From positions 28,422-92,421 of the forward strand of contig PAME01000022.1 in NCBI GenBank assembly GCA_002707155.1: DNA of 64,000 nucleotides, read 5' to 3'. The position numbers and the translations under genes were made by a program. The notes below the pieces were generated by a model, which did not search any database, was not told the origin of the DNA, and saw only the letters and a program-made list of their open reading frames with translations. Origin of the DNA: Crocinitomicaceae bacterium (GTDB taxonomy: Bacteria; Bacteroidota; Bacteroidia; Flavobacteriales_G; Salibacteraceae). Shown piece after piece: positions 1-9,984 of this stretch; position 1 is the stretch's first letter; every line of letters starts with the position of its first letter.

Positions 1-74
1 TTTCGGGAGTTAATGCACTTTGAAGGGTGCAAATTTAATTATATTCGCAGCTTTATTCTACGCAAATATTTTCA

Positions 75-1205
75 ATGAAAAACTTACAACTTGTTGACCT
101 CAAAACGCAGTACGAAAAGATTGAAAATGAGGTAAATACAGCTGTACTTAATGTGCTAAAATCAACAGCATTTATAAATGGTCCAGAGGTAAAATCATTC
201 CAAACTGAATTTGAAAGTTACTTAAATGTAAAACATGTTATTCCTGTGGCAAATGGCACAGATGCCCTGCAGATTTCTTTAATGGCCCTTGGGCTAAAGC
301 CTGGTGACGAAGTAATATCGCCAAGTTTTACATACATAGCAACTGCTGAAGTAATTGGACTTTTAAACCTTACTCCAGTTTTTGTAGATGTCGATAAAGA
401 AACTTTTTGCATGGATCCTGATTCCTTAAAAGCTGCAATTTCTCCTAAGACAAAAGCTATTGTACCCGTTCATTTATATGGACATTGTGCTCCTATGGAA
501 GAGATTATGGAAATTGCCAACGAACATGGTATCGCAGTAATAGAAGATACTGCTCAAGGTATTGGCTCGAACTACAAAGGAAAGGATGGGGTTTCAAAAA
601 AAGCGGGAACTATAGGCACTGTTGGAACTACTTCATTTTTCCCTTCCAAAAATCTCGGATGTTATGGAGACGGTGGGGCGATAATGACTAATGACGACGA
701 TTTAGCTGCAATGATTCGAATGGTTTCAAATCACGGTCAAAGTAAAAGATACTATCATGATGTAATTGGTGTAAACAGTCGCTTAGACTCTATACAAGCA
801 GCAATACTGCGCATTAAACTCAAACATTTAGACACTTACCTTTCAGATAGAAATAAAGCTGCTAGCTTTTACAACAACGAGTTTTCAGAGCGCCCAGAAC
901 TAACGGTGCCAAAAACTGCTAACTATTCTGATCATGGATTTCACCAGTACACCCTTATTCTAAATGGTGTAGATCGCAATGATTTAATGAATCACTTGGA
1001 CAAAAAAGGAATCCCATCTAATATTTACTACCCCTTACCCGTGCACGAACAAAAGTCTTTTGAGGGCAAGTTTGAAGAGCGAGTTTCTTTAGAAAATACA
1101 GATTATTTAAAGTTAAAGGTGATTTCATTACCAATGCACACCGAATTAGATGACGAACAACTAGAATTCATTACCTCTTCGGTAATCGAATTTTTAGATC
1201 AATAA
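75..1205 (+). CDS. DegT/DnrJ/EryC1/StrS-family PLP-dependent sugar aminotransferase (WbpE-like)
   Basis: 376-aa ORF; 'VIPVANGTDALQISLMALGLKPGDEVISPSFTYIATAEVI', 'VIEDTAQGIGS', 'TTSFFPSKNLGCYGDGGAIMTND' are typical of the family. Confidence 0.9.
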   Translation: MKNLQLVDLKTQYEKIENEVNTAVLNVLKSTAFINGPEVKSFQTEFESYLNVKHVIPVANGTDALQISLMALGLKPGDEVISPSFTYIATAEVIGLLNLTPVFVDVDKETFCMDPDSLKAAISPKTKAIVPVHLYGHCAPMEEIMEIANEHGIAVIEDTAQGIGSNYKGKDGVSKKAGTIGTVGTTSFFPSKNLGCYGDGGAIMTNDDDLAAMIRMVSNHGQSKRYYHDVIGVNSRLDSIQAAILRIKLKHLDTYLSDRNKAASFYNNEFSERPELTVPKTANYSDHGFHQYTLILNGVDRNDLMNHLDKKGIPSNIYYPLPVHEQKSFEGKFEERVSLENTDYLKLKVISLPMHTELDDEQLEFITSSVIEFLDQ

Positions 1206-1224
1206 CCTTAAAAAATAAAGAAGA

Positions 1225-2523
1225 ATGAAAGTAGCTGTAGTTGGCACAGGATACGTTGGTTTAGTAACAGGAACTTGTCTAGCTGAAACTGGAAACCATG
1301 TTATTTGCGTTGATATTGACGCCAAGAAAGTTGAAAAAATGAAAAATGGCCAGGTTCCAATTTATGAGCCGGGTTTAGAGTTATTATTTGAGCGAAATAT
1401 TGCACAAGGAAGACTGAGTTTTACTACTGATTTAAAATCAGCAATTGATGAGTGTTTATATGTATTCTTAGCCTTGCCAACTCCTCCGGGAGAAGACGGG
1501 TCTGCTGATTTATCGTATATTCTTGGAGTTGCTGATGAATTAGGAAAAATAATTACCAACTATAAAGTAATTATAGACAAGAGTACCGTTCCTGTTGGCA
1601 CCGCTGAAAAAGTAATAGCGGCAATTGCTAAAAATGCTCAATGTGAGTTTGATGTGGTTTCTAACCCTGAATTCTTGAGAGAAGGCTTTGCGGTTGATGA
1701 TTTTATGAAACCAGACCGTGTTGTTATTGGGTTATCCTCTGAAAAGGCCAAAAAGCACATGGACGACTTATACAAACCGTTTGTAAGGCAAGGAAATCCA
1801 ATCATTTACATGGATGAAAAATCTGCTGAATTGACAAAATATGCCGCAAATTCATTCTTAGCTACCAAGATTACATTTATGAACGAAATCGCAAATATTT
1901 GCGAAAAAGTTGGAGCTGATGTGGACCAAGTGCGCATGGGCATGGGGTCTGACACTAGAATTGGAAAGCGGTTTTTATTTCCAGGCATTGGTTATGGAGG
2001 AAGCTGTTTTCCAAAAGATGTACAAGCTTTAGTGAAATCTTCGAATGAGGTCGACTACAATTTCCAAATTCTAGATGCGGTAATGGAAGTAAACCAAATT
2101 CAAAAAACTATTTTATTTCCGCGCATCAATGCCTATTTCAACCATGATTTAAAAGGAAAGAAAATTGCAATTTGGGGCCTTGCCTTTAAACCAAATACGG
2201 ATGATATCAGAGAAGCTCCAGCGCTTTATAATATTGATTTATTACTGAAAGCAGGTGCTGAAGTAACCGCATTTGATCCGGAAGCGATGGATAATGTAAA
2301 AGCAATTTATGGCAATAAAATAACCTTTGCTGGTAGTCAAAATGAAGCAATCGAGAATTGTGATGCTTTACTTATTTGCACTGAATGGCAGGTATTTAGA
2401 ACTCCTGATTTTGACCAATTAAGCACTGGGATTTCCTCGAAATCTATTTTTGATGGTCGTAATCTTTACGATATAGAAGAAATGAAAGAAAAAGGTTTTA
2501 ATTATTTTAGCATAGGACGATAA
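1225..2523 (+). CDS. ugd: UDP-glucose 6-dehydrogenase
   Basis: 432 aa; N-terminal '[20 protein letters not shown]', '[23 protein letters not shown]', '[12 protein letters not shown]' catalytic Cys motif. Confidence 0.93.
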   Translation: MKVAVVGTGYVGLVTGTCLAETGNHVICVDIDAKKVEKMKNGQVPIYEPGLELLFERNIAQGRLSFTTDLKSAIDECLYVFLALPTPPGEDGSADLSYILGVADELGKIITNYKVIIDKSTVPVGTAEKVIAAIAKNAQCEFDVVSNPEFLREGFAVDDFMKPDRVVIGLSSEKAKKHMDDLYKPFVRQGNPIIYMDEKSAELTKYAANSFLATKITFMNEIANICEKVGADVDQVRMGMGSDTRIGKRFLFPGIGYGGSCFPKDVQALVKSSNEVDYNFQILDAVMEVNQIQKTILFPRINAYFNHDLKGKKIAIWGLAFKPNTDDIREAPALYNIDLLLKAGAEVTAFDPEAMDNVKAIYGNKITFAGSQNEAIENCDALLICTEWQVFRTPDFDQLSTGISSKSIFDGRNLYDIEEMKEKGFNYFSIGR

Positions 2524-3509
2524 TGGAACAAGTTTTAATAACCGGTGCAGCGGGATTTTTAGGCTCTCACCTTTGTGAGCGATTTTTAGATGAAGGGTAT
2601 CGAGTTATTGGAATGGATAACCTTATCACAGGAAATCTGACCAACATTGAACATTTGATGTTGAACGAGAATTTTGTATTCTCAAATCACGACGTATCTG
2701 ACTTTGTCAATGTTCCCGGAGAACTAAAATATATCCTTCATTTTGCTTCTCCTGCGAGCCCTATAGATTATTTAAAAATACCAATTCAAACCCTGAAAGT
2801 AGGCTCTTTAGGAACTCACAATTTATTAGGCTTAGCTAAGGCTAAAAATGCACGGATTATTGTCGCAAGTACAAGCGAAGTATATGGCGACCCAACGGTT
2901 CATCCTCAGCCTGAAGAATATTGGGGAAATGTTAACCCAGTAGGCCCTCGCGGGGTTTACGACGAGGCTAAACGCTTTCAAGAAGCAATAACAATGGCCT
3001 ATCACAATTTTCATGGTGTAGAAACCAGAATTGTGAGAATCTTTAATACTTATGGCCCTCGAATGCGATTAAATGATGGAAGAGTACTACCCGCATTTAT
3101 TGGTCAGGCGCTAAGAGGTGAGTCTCTCACGGTATTTGGAGATGGTTCACAAACTCGTTCTTTTTGCTATGTCGATGATTTAGTCGAAGGAATTTATCGT
3201 TTACTGCTTTCAGATTACACTCAGCCAATGAATATTGGAAACCCAGATGAAATCACAATAGGGGATTTTGCAGAAGAAATAATAAAATTAACCAATACAG
3301 ATCAGAAGGTTATCTACGAAGATTTGCCTGTAAACGACCCTAAACAAAGACAACCAGACATTACAAAAGCAAAAAATATTTTGGGTTGGGAGCCGAAAGT
3401 TAATAGATCTGAAGGATTAAAAATAACCTATGACTTTTTCAAATCATTGAGTTCAGAAGAATTATACAAAACTGAGCATAATGATTTTACCGATTATATT
3501 AAAAAATAA
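2523..3509 (+). CDS. UDP-glucuronate decarboxylase / NAD-dependent epimerase-dehydratase (UXS-like)
   Basis: 328 aa; '[33 protein letters not shown]', '[10 protein letters not shown]', '[15 protein letters not shown]' (YxxxK). Confidence 0.88.
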   Translation: MEQVLITGAAGFLGSHLCERFLDEGYRVIGMDNLITGNLTNIEHLMLNENFVFSNHDVSDFVNVPGELKYILHFASPASPIDYLKIPIQTLKVGSLGTHNLLGLAKAKNARIIVASTSEVYGDPTVHPQPEEYWGNVNPVGPRGVYDEAKRFQEAITMAYHNFHGVETRIVRIFNTYGPRMRLNDGRVLPAFIGQALRGESLTVFGDGSQTRSFCYVDDLVEGIYRLLLSDYTQPMNIGNPDEITIGDFAEEIIKLTNTDQKVIYEDLPVNDPKQRQPDITKAKNILGWEPKVNRSEGLKITYDFFKSLSSEELYKTEHNDFTDYIKK

Positions 3510-3510
3510 A

Positions 3511-4083
3511 ATGGAATATTTTAGTCATGAAACTGCTGTAATTGATGTAGGTTGTCAAATTGGCGAAGGAGCCAAAATTTGGCATTTTTCTCATATAATG
3601 AAGGATTGTATTATCGGCGAAAATTGCAATATTGGGCAGAATTGTGTGATTTCTCCTGACGTAATTCTAGGTCAAAATGTAAAGATCCAGAATAATGTTT
3701 CGATATATACGGGAGTTATTTGCGAGGATGATGTTTTTCTTGGCCCTTCAATGGTATTTACCAATGTTAACAATCCCAGAAGTGCGGTAAATAGAAGGGG
3801 GCAATACGAAAAGACCCTTGTAAAGAAAGGAGCCTCAATTGGGGCAAATGCAACGGTAGTTTGTGGAAACGACATTGGGAAGTTTGCTTTTATTGGAGCT
3901 GGCTCAGTAGTAACAAAAGCAGTGCCTGATTATGCACTTGTAGTTGGTAATCCCTCTAAACAAATCGGCTGGATGAGTGAATATGGTTCTCGATTAGTCT
4001 TCGATGAAAATGGAGAGGCAACTTGTGAAGAATCAAAAGAAAAATATGAATTAATTGACGGTACTGTAAAGAAATTAAACTAA
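3511..4083 (+). CDS. Left-handed beta-helix acyltransferase (WbpD-like sugar N-acetyltransferase)
   Basis: Hexapeptide repeats 'IGEGAKIWHFSHIMKDCIIGENCNIGQNCVISPDVILGQNVKIQNNVSIYTGV'. The track starts at 3481, but the ATG at 3511 (MEYFSHETAVID) just after the upstream stop is more likely. Confidence 0.85.
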   Translation: MEYFSHETAVIDVGCQIGEGAKIWHFSHIMKDCIIGENCNIGQNCVISPDVILGQNVKIQNNVSIYTGVICEDDVFLGPSMVFTNVNNPRSAVNRRGQYEKTLVKKGASIGANATVVCGNDIGKFAFIGAGSVVTKAVPDYALVVGNPSKQIGWMSEYGSRLVFDENGEATCEESKEKYELIDGTVKKLN

Positions 4084-4084
4084 G

Positions 4085-5380
4085 ATGATTTTAGAAAAAA
4101 TAATAAACAAGCAAAGTAAATTAGGAGTTATTGGTCTTGGCTATGTTGGACTGCCAATAGCATTAGAATTTGCTCGAAAAATTAAAGTTGTTGGTTTTGA
4201 CATTAACGCTGAAAGAGTTGAGTTAATGAAAAACAATATTGACCCAAGTGAGGAGCTAACAGCAAAAGATTTTGAAGGGTGTGATATTGAATTTACTCAT
4301 AAACTAGAGGATTTAGAAGACGTAAACTTCTTTATCGTTGCCGTTCCAACCCCTATAGACGAATACAATCAACCCAACTTAAAACCGCTTTTAGATGCAT
4401 CCAAAACAGTTGGAAAGGTTCTTAAAAAGGGCGACTATGTCGTTTTTGAATCTACTGTTTATCCAGGTTGTACTGAAGATGACTGTGTTCCAGTTTTGGA
4501 GAAACATTCCGGGTTAAAGTTTATTGAAGACTTCAAAGTGGGATATAGCCCGGAAAGAATTAATCCAGGAGATAAAGAACATACGATTACTAAAATCTTA
4601 AAAGTAGTTTCTGGTTGCGATGATGAATCTTTAGATGTTATTTCTAAAGTCTATGAATTAATAATTGAACCAGGCGTTCATCGAGCGTCATCGATTAAGG
4701 TAGCCGAAGCAGCTAAAATTATTGAAAACACTCAACGTGATTTGAACATAGCTTTAATGAATGAGCTATCTATTATTTTTAACAGAATCGGCATCAACAC
4801 TTTTGAAGTATTAGAAGCTGCGGGAACAAAATGGAACTTCCTTCCATTTAAACCCGGTTTGGTAGGTGGCCATTGTATTGGTGTAGATCCATATTATTTG
4901 ACATTTAAAGCTGAAGGGGTTGGATATCATGCTCGAGTAATTAACTCAGGTAGGTATGTAAATGATAGTATGGGCTTCTATGTCGCTAAACAAACAGTGA
5001 AAAGAATACTAGCAAAAGGAAAAAATATCAGTGGTTCAAGAATACTCTTAATGGGAGCTACTTTCAAAGAAAATGTAAGTGACATTAGAAATTCAAAAGT
5101 TTGTGACGTTGTCAAAGAGCTTCAATCTTACAGAGTTGATGTTGATGTCGTGGATCCTAATGCCGATTCAAAAGAACTTTTTCATGAATACCACTTTGGA
5201 CTTGCTGAAAATGGAATTTCTGGAAAATATGATGCTGTTATTTTAGCTGTCAATCACGATGAATATGTAGCATTGGATGAGCGTTATTTTAAAGGAATAA
5301 TGTCAGAAGGTGGATTATTTGTTGACGTAAAAGGCGTTTTTCAAGGAAAAATTAAAGAATTAGATTACTGGTCATTATAA
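4085..5380 (+). CDS. Nucleotide-sugar dehydrogenase, UDP-GlcNAc/GalNAc dehydrogenase type (TviB/WbpA-like)
   Basis: 431 aa; 'LGVIGLGYVGLPIALEFARK', 'VFESTVYPGCTEDDCVP', 'GLVGGHCIGVDPYYL', 'LLMGATFKENVSDIRNS'. Confidence 0.88.
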   Translation: MILEKIINKQSKLGVIGLGYVGLPIALEFARKIKVVGFDINAERVELMKNNIDPSEELTAKDFEGCDIEFTHKLEDLEDVNFFIVAVPTPIDEYNQPNLKPLLDASKTVGKVLKKGDYVVFESTVYPGCTEDDCVPVLEKHSGLKFIEDFKVGYSPERINPGDKEHTITKILKVVSGCDDESLDVISKVYELIIEPGVHRASSIKVAEAAKIIENTQRDLNIALMNELSIIFNRIGINTFEVLEAAGTKWNFLPFKPGLVGGHCIGVDPYYLTFKAEGVGYHARVINSGRYVNDSMGFYVAKQTVKRILAKGKNISGSRILLMGATFKENVSDIRNSKVCDVVKELQSYRVDVDVVDPNADSKELFHEYHFGLAENGISGKYDAVILAVNHDEYVALDERYFKGIMSEGGLFVDVKGVFQGKIKELDYWSL

Positions 5381-6436
5381 ATGAAGGACTTTAAGAAAAA
5401 CATCCTTATTACTGGAGGCGCAGGTTTTATTGGCTCCCATCTAGTGCGTTTGCTGGTTAACAAATACCCTGAATATAGAATTATAAACTTTGACGCACTT
5501 ACTTATGCAGGAAATCTGGAAAATCTGCGTGACATTGAAAATGCTTCCAATTATGAATTTGTAAAAGGGAATATTTGTTCCGTAAGCGATATTGAAAATG
5601 TCTTTAAGAACTTTAATATTGATTCTATAATTCATTTAGCCGCAGAATCTCATGTTGATAGGTCCATTGAAAACCCCAATATATTCGTTGAAACAAATAT
5701 CATTGGTACTGTTAATTTATTGAATTCATGCATCAAAAATTGGGAAGCACCATTCAGTAGTAATCTTTTCTATCACATATCAACGGACGAAGTTTATGGT
5801 AGCCTTGGAGACACAGGGTTTTTTACAGAAGAGACATCATACGACCCGAAAAGTCCTTACAGCGCCTCAAAAGCGGCTTCAAATCATTTTGTAAGAGCTT
5901 TCTCTAATACCTACAAACTTCCAACTAAAATATCTAATTGCTCTAATAACTATGGCCCAAATCAATTTCCAGAAAAACTGATTCCACTTTGTATCAATAA
6001 TATCAAAAACAACAAACCTTTACCTATTTATGGTGAGGGTCTAAATATAAGAGACTGGTTATACGTTGTTGATCATGCAGAGGCAATTGATAAAATTTTC
6101 CATACCGGTACGCTTAATTCAACATACAATATTGGAGGACTTAACGAATGGACAAATATTGCACTTGTTATGGAGCTTTGTGCTGTTATGGATTCCAAGC
6201 TTGGCAGAGCACCAGGAACTTCAGCAAAGCTTATTACTTATGTCGAAGACAGAAAGGGTCATGATATGCGCTATGCTATTGATGCTGACAAACTAACTAG
6301 AGAATTAAAATGGGCCCCAAAAGAAACATTTGAGACGGGTATTAGGTCTACTGTTAACTGGTACTTAGAGAATGAATCTTGGCTTGGTGCTGTTGTATCT
6401 GGCAGTTATCAAGACTATCACCAGAAAATGTACTGA
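5381..6436 (+). CDS. rfbB: dTDP-glucose 4,6-dehydratase
   Basis: 351 aa; 'ILITGGAGFIGSHLVRLLVNKYPEY', 'HLAAESHVDRSIENP', 'STDEVYGSLGDTGFFTEETSYDPKSPYSASKAASNHFVRA', 'SNNYGPNQFPEKLIPL'. Confidence 0.92.
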   Translation: MKDFKKNILITGGAGFIGSHLVRLLVNKYPEYRIINFDALTYAGNLENLRDIENASNYEFVKGNICSVSDIENVFKNFNIDSIIHLAAESHVDRSIENPNIFVETNIIGTVNLLNSCIKNWEAPFSSNLFYHISTDEVYGSLGDTGFFTEETSYDPKSPYSASKAASNHFVRAFSNTYKLPTKISNCSNNYGPNQFPEKLIPLCINNIKNNKPLPIYGEGLNIRDWLYVVDHAEAIDKIFHTGTLNSTYNIGGLNEWTNIALVMELCAVMDSKLGRAPGTSAKLITYVEDRKGHDMRYAIDADKLTRELKWAPKETFETGIRSTVNWYLENESWLGAVVSGSYQDYHQKMY

Positions 6437-6463
6437 TAACGCTATTATTTAGTGTTTGGCATA

Positions 6464-6493
6464 AAAAAAGGGAAGTAAATACTTCCCTTTTTT
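6464..6493. terminator. Bidirectional intrinsic terminator between convergent rfbB and gldN
   Basis: Perfect 13-bp stem AAAAAAGGGAAGT / ACTTCCCTTTTTT with a 4-nt loop; A- and T-tracts on the two sides serve both strands. Confidence 0.85.
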
Positions 6494-6513
6494 GTTGTTA
6501 TTTTCCTTGGACA

Positions 6514-7368
6514 TTAAAAATGCCACAAATCATGTTCGTAATTGAACATTTCATTTTGAATTTTTTCAGCTTCCAGAAGAGCATCTAATCCAGTTTTATA
6601 TTCACTAATTTGCCTATCGTAAACATTTGAAGTTTTAATTATCGTAGACTCGAACTGACGTTTCCAAAAAACATCATCATATGTTCTTCGTTCAGCATCG
6701 TTTTTTCTATTAAATACTTCACTATTCGCAAAAACGTAACGTGCTTCAGGGAAGTATATCCAAAATAAATCCTGAAGAGTAGGGTTACCATCAGGGCCTT
6801 CAACTTCTGCCATTGGTTTAATTCCAATTATTCGCACATCCATTACCGAACGTTGTCTTTCAAAGAACCACTCTTCCTTTACTTCATAAAATTTAATACG
6901 AGCAGAACGCAAGGTATCGTATACAGTTTGTGTTCCGGTTACATCTCCGAATTCATCAAACAATTCAACCTCAGTCTCCGAAATCATTCTTTTCAGAACT
7001 TCATCTGCTGTATAAGCTCTAGTGAACTCATCATCCGGATCTGTAGGAGGTCCAGGGTCATAAGCGGTCATAGTTCCGTCCTCTATTAACCCTTCTTTTA
7101 TATAGTCAAACAAGTTCTTACGGCCTTGAGCAGGTTCTTCAGGAAAGTAAAATACTTGATTCTGCTTTTTACGCAAATCAATCCTTCTCCATACTCGCTT
7201 TTGCCACATAACATCTGCTTGCCGAAGATTAGTATAGGGTATAATCTTTCTTGATGGTGTATTTTCATTAACTACAATACCATCTAATACCATACTTTGC
7301 TGAGCACTTAAGGTAATACCTGAAGTGAACAAAACAACCACTACACTTATTTTAAGCAGATTATTCAT
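6514..7368 (-). CDS. gldN: Gliding motility / type IX secretion protein GldN (PorN)
   Basis: 284 aa, signal peptide; 'ADVMWQKRVWRRIDLRKKQNQVFYFPEEPAQGRKNLFDYI' and position at the end of gldKLMN. Confidence 0.9.
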   Translation of the reverse strand: MNNLLKISVVVVLFTSGITLSAQQSMVLDGIVVNENTPSRKIIPYTNLRQADVMWQKRVWRRIDLRKKQNQVFYFPEEPAQGRKNLFDYIKEGLIEDGTMTAYDPGPPTDPDDEFTRAYTADEVLKRMISETEVELFDEFGDVTGTQTVYDTLRSARIKFYEVKEEWFFERQRSVMDVRIIGIKPMAEVEGPDGNPTLQDLFWIYFPEARYVFANSEVFNRKNDAERRTYDDVFWKRQFESTIIKTSNVYDRQISEYKTGLDALLEAEKIQNEMFNYEHDLWHF

Positions 7369-7374
7369 GATCTA

Positions 7375-9027
7375 TTATTTTACTTGAATAATTATATTAC
7401 CATCTAAAGGTCGAGGAGAAGAACCAGGCTTATCCATTTGTGCTACTACTTTCTGGAAGATAGCTGTTTGTCCTGGTTTCATAGTTTTTAATACACTCTT
7501 CATTTCACCAGTCAATCTATTTCCTCGTGCTGTGTATACTGCAGATTTACCTCCAACACTTACAAACATTTCAAAGCTATTAACCTTATATCTCAATTCA
7601 AACAGGAAGTCATCAAGCTTCGCAGTGATAAACTGACCCGTAAGAAGCTTACTCTTCTTCATGTCAACTGAACCTGTTTCGTTATTAAAATAAGGAATAG
7701 GCTTTGGAACAGTTTTTAAACGATATTCAATAGCTGGGTAAGAGTTTTTGACTCCGTCAACATTTGAACTTACCGTAATCCTAACCACTTTATCTTTTGA
7801 TTTCGGATTAGGAATAACCTCATACTTACCTTGTTCTTTGCTTTTAGGAACAACACGGCAGCCACCACCAGCAATTGTCATTGTCAAATTCAGAGAAGCA
7901 ACACCAGAAACAGATATATCAACTGGATTCTCCAAACCTTTGTAAAAAACATTCATCTTGGTAGGGGAAACAACCAAACTAGGTTTTGCAACCATGTATT
8001 TATGATCGAACTTATACGCAGCCCATTTTCCATTAGGTTTCAAAATCTTGATAATACCGCCCCATGTTTGCTCTCCTAGAGTAGAGGTTTTTACCCCATA
8101 AGTAGGTATTCCTCTATTTTCAAATTTTACTGCTGAGGTATCCCCATCCTTAACTTCAGGTTGATCCCCTGTTGTGTCAACTACACCGATAACGAGCTTA
8201 GGGTTTTTCGTCGTGCTATAAGCTGCAACAATTACGTCCGCTTTAAATGAATCTCCTTGGGTAATGTATGTTCCATTGTGCGGTATGACTTTTACAGCCA
8301 AGGTATCAAATGAAAAGTCATCTGCACCAATTTCAGACATTAGTTCTTTTAAAGCATCTGCCTCTGAATTTCTGACTGACGCTTGAAAACGAGTTAAATT
8401 TGTCACAGTGGCAGCTAGCGGTAAATGATTGAAATTTCCGATTTCCCATTCAACTAACATACCATGTTCCTTCATTTGCCCCAATGGAATTTTCATTTCG
8501 GCTACTAATCCCTTTTCTAAAATAAAACTCTCCAAATGCTCATTGAAGACACCTATCTTAGACTTTAAACTTAATGCACTATACTCCTGGTCTGCACCTA
8601 ATGGATTGTTCAAATCAGGACCAATCATAATTTGAGCACCAACATCTTGGTTGTCCTTACTATGACAATGTTCAATTGAAAATGCAGAATCTGGTGCATC
8701 ATCCGGCAGTTGATCCGCAGTTTGAACCAGCTTCCTTTTAATCTTTTCAATAAGCTCTACAATCTCATCAGCATTTTCTTTCAATTCTTTTGCATGCTCA
8801 TAAAACTCTCCCACTTTGGCAGGATCATCAGCCATTTTACGACCAAAAACATCGTAAGTCTGATTAATCTTACTTTCAAAGTTTTCAGTTGTTCTTTCTA
8901 AACCTTCATTAATAATTAAAAATGATTGCAGAATCTCTTTCGATACATTCATGGCAAGCATACAAAGCAATACCAGATACATCAAATTGATCATCTTCTG
9001 CCTTGGTTCCATATCACCTAACGACAT
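7375..9027 (-). CDS. gldM: Type IX secretion/gliding motility protein GldM (PorM)
   Basis: 550 aa; 'RQKMINLMYLVLLCMLAMNVSKEILQSF' N-terminal TM; follows gldL. Confidence 0.93.
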   Translation of the reverse strand: MSLGDMEPRQKMINLMYLVLLCMLAMNVSKEILQSFLIINEGLERTTENFESKINQTYDVFGRKMADDPAKVGEFYEHAKELKENADEIVELIEKIKRKLVQTADQLPDDAPDSAFSIEHCHSKDNQDVGAQIMIGPDLNNPLGADQEYSALSLKSKIGVFNEHLESFILEKGLVAEMKIPLGQMKEHGMLVEWEIGNFNHLPLAATVTNLTRFQASVRNSEADALKELMSEIGADDFSFDTLAVKVIPHNGTYITQGDSFKADVIVAAYSTTKNPKLVIGVVDTTGDQPEVKDGDTSAVKFENRGIPTYGVKTSTLGEQTWGGIIKILKPNGKWAAYKFDHKYMVAKPSLVVSPTKMNVFYKGLENPVDISVSGVASLNLTMTIAGGGCRVVPKSKEQGKYEVIPNPKSKDKVVRITVSSNVDGVKNSYPAIEYRLKTVPKPIPYFNNETGSVDMKKSKLLTGQFITAKLDDFLFELRYKVNSFEMFVSVGGKSAVYTARGNRLTGEMKSVLKTMKPGQTAIFQKVVAQMDKPGSSPRPLDGNIIIQVK

Positions 9028-9090
9028 ATTCTAATCTCCTCTATAATTTGTGAGTAATAATTTTTTTTATCTTTAATCTGATTCAAATTC

Positions 9091-9945
9091 TTATGAATTT
9101 GCGTTAGGATTCATTGCTGTAAGCATATTTCCATAAACCGTATTCAAGGAAGTAATGTTTCTAGAAAGTTCACTCATTTTTTCAGAGTATACTTTAGCGT
9201 CGTCAACAGAATTATTAAGACTTGCCATTAATTCATCAACTCCAGTAAAATATCCTTTAGAATTTTCTAAAGTTTCTTGCGCGCTTCTTAATTGCAACTC
9301 ATACGCAGAATTCAATTCTGTTAAATTAGAGGACATTTTCGACAATTGCTCACCAAAATTTGAAACTTCTCTATTTTCCTCTTCAAGTACCGAAATTGCG
9401 TTAGCAGCACTAGTATATTTCTCTGTTAAACTTGACACAGAATTAGCCGCTCCTCTAACACTTTGAACGTACTCATCAGTTGCAGCAGCAGCATCTGTCA
9501 TGTCTGTTAGTTTGCCTGCTTGATCACTCAATCCTCTTAGACCAACACCTAAGCTTTCCAATAATTCCGGCCCTATTTTTGCCTCCTCTAGCATTTCATC
9601 TAATTTCTGAGTAACCGTTAAATCATCTCCTTCTCCATTTTCTGCTAAAGCTTCTGATTCAAAATCATCTTCCTCTTCTTCATCTGAATGTCTCAGTTCA
9701 GGGTAAACTTTAGACCAATCATCTTTTAAATGTTGTGGTTCAATAGCACCCAAAGCAAACAACGCAGATTCAGTACAAAGACCGATAATCAGCATTAAAC
9801 TAGCACCTGGATAATGCTGGATTTTAAACAATGCACCTAGAATTACAATTGCAGCTCCTAAACTCATAGCCATGTTTACAATTGTCTTTCCTTTTTCTGT
9901 TCCGTATAGAAACGCTGCTAATCCACCCTTTTTTTTCCCTGACAT
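9091..9945 (-). CDS. gldL: Type IX secretion/gliding motor protein GldL (PorL)
   Basis: 284 aa; two N-terminal TMs with Glu in TM2 ('ASLMLIIGLCTESALFALGAIEP'), 'GALFKIQHYPGASLML'; coiled-coil C-terminus. Confidence 0.92.
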   Translation of the reverse strand: MSGKKKGGLAAFLYGTEKGKTIVNMAMSLGAAIVILGALFKIQHYPGASLMLIIGLCTESALFALGAIEPQHLKDDWSKVYPELRHSDEEEEDDFESEALAENGEGDDLTVTQKLDEMLEEAKIGPELLESLGVGLRGLSDQAGKLTDMTDAAAATDEYVQSVRGAANSVSSLTEKYTSAANAISVLEEENREVSNFGEQLSKMSSNLTELNSAYELQLRSAQETLENSKGYFTGVDELMASLNNSVDDAKVYSEKMSELSRNITSLNTVYGNMLTAMNPNANS

Positions 9946-9984
9946 AATTTTTAATTTTAACGCTTAAAGTTTGATTTTTTAATT

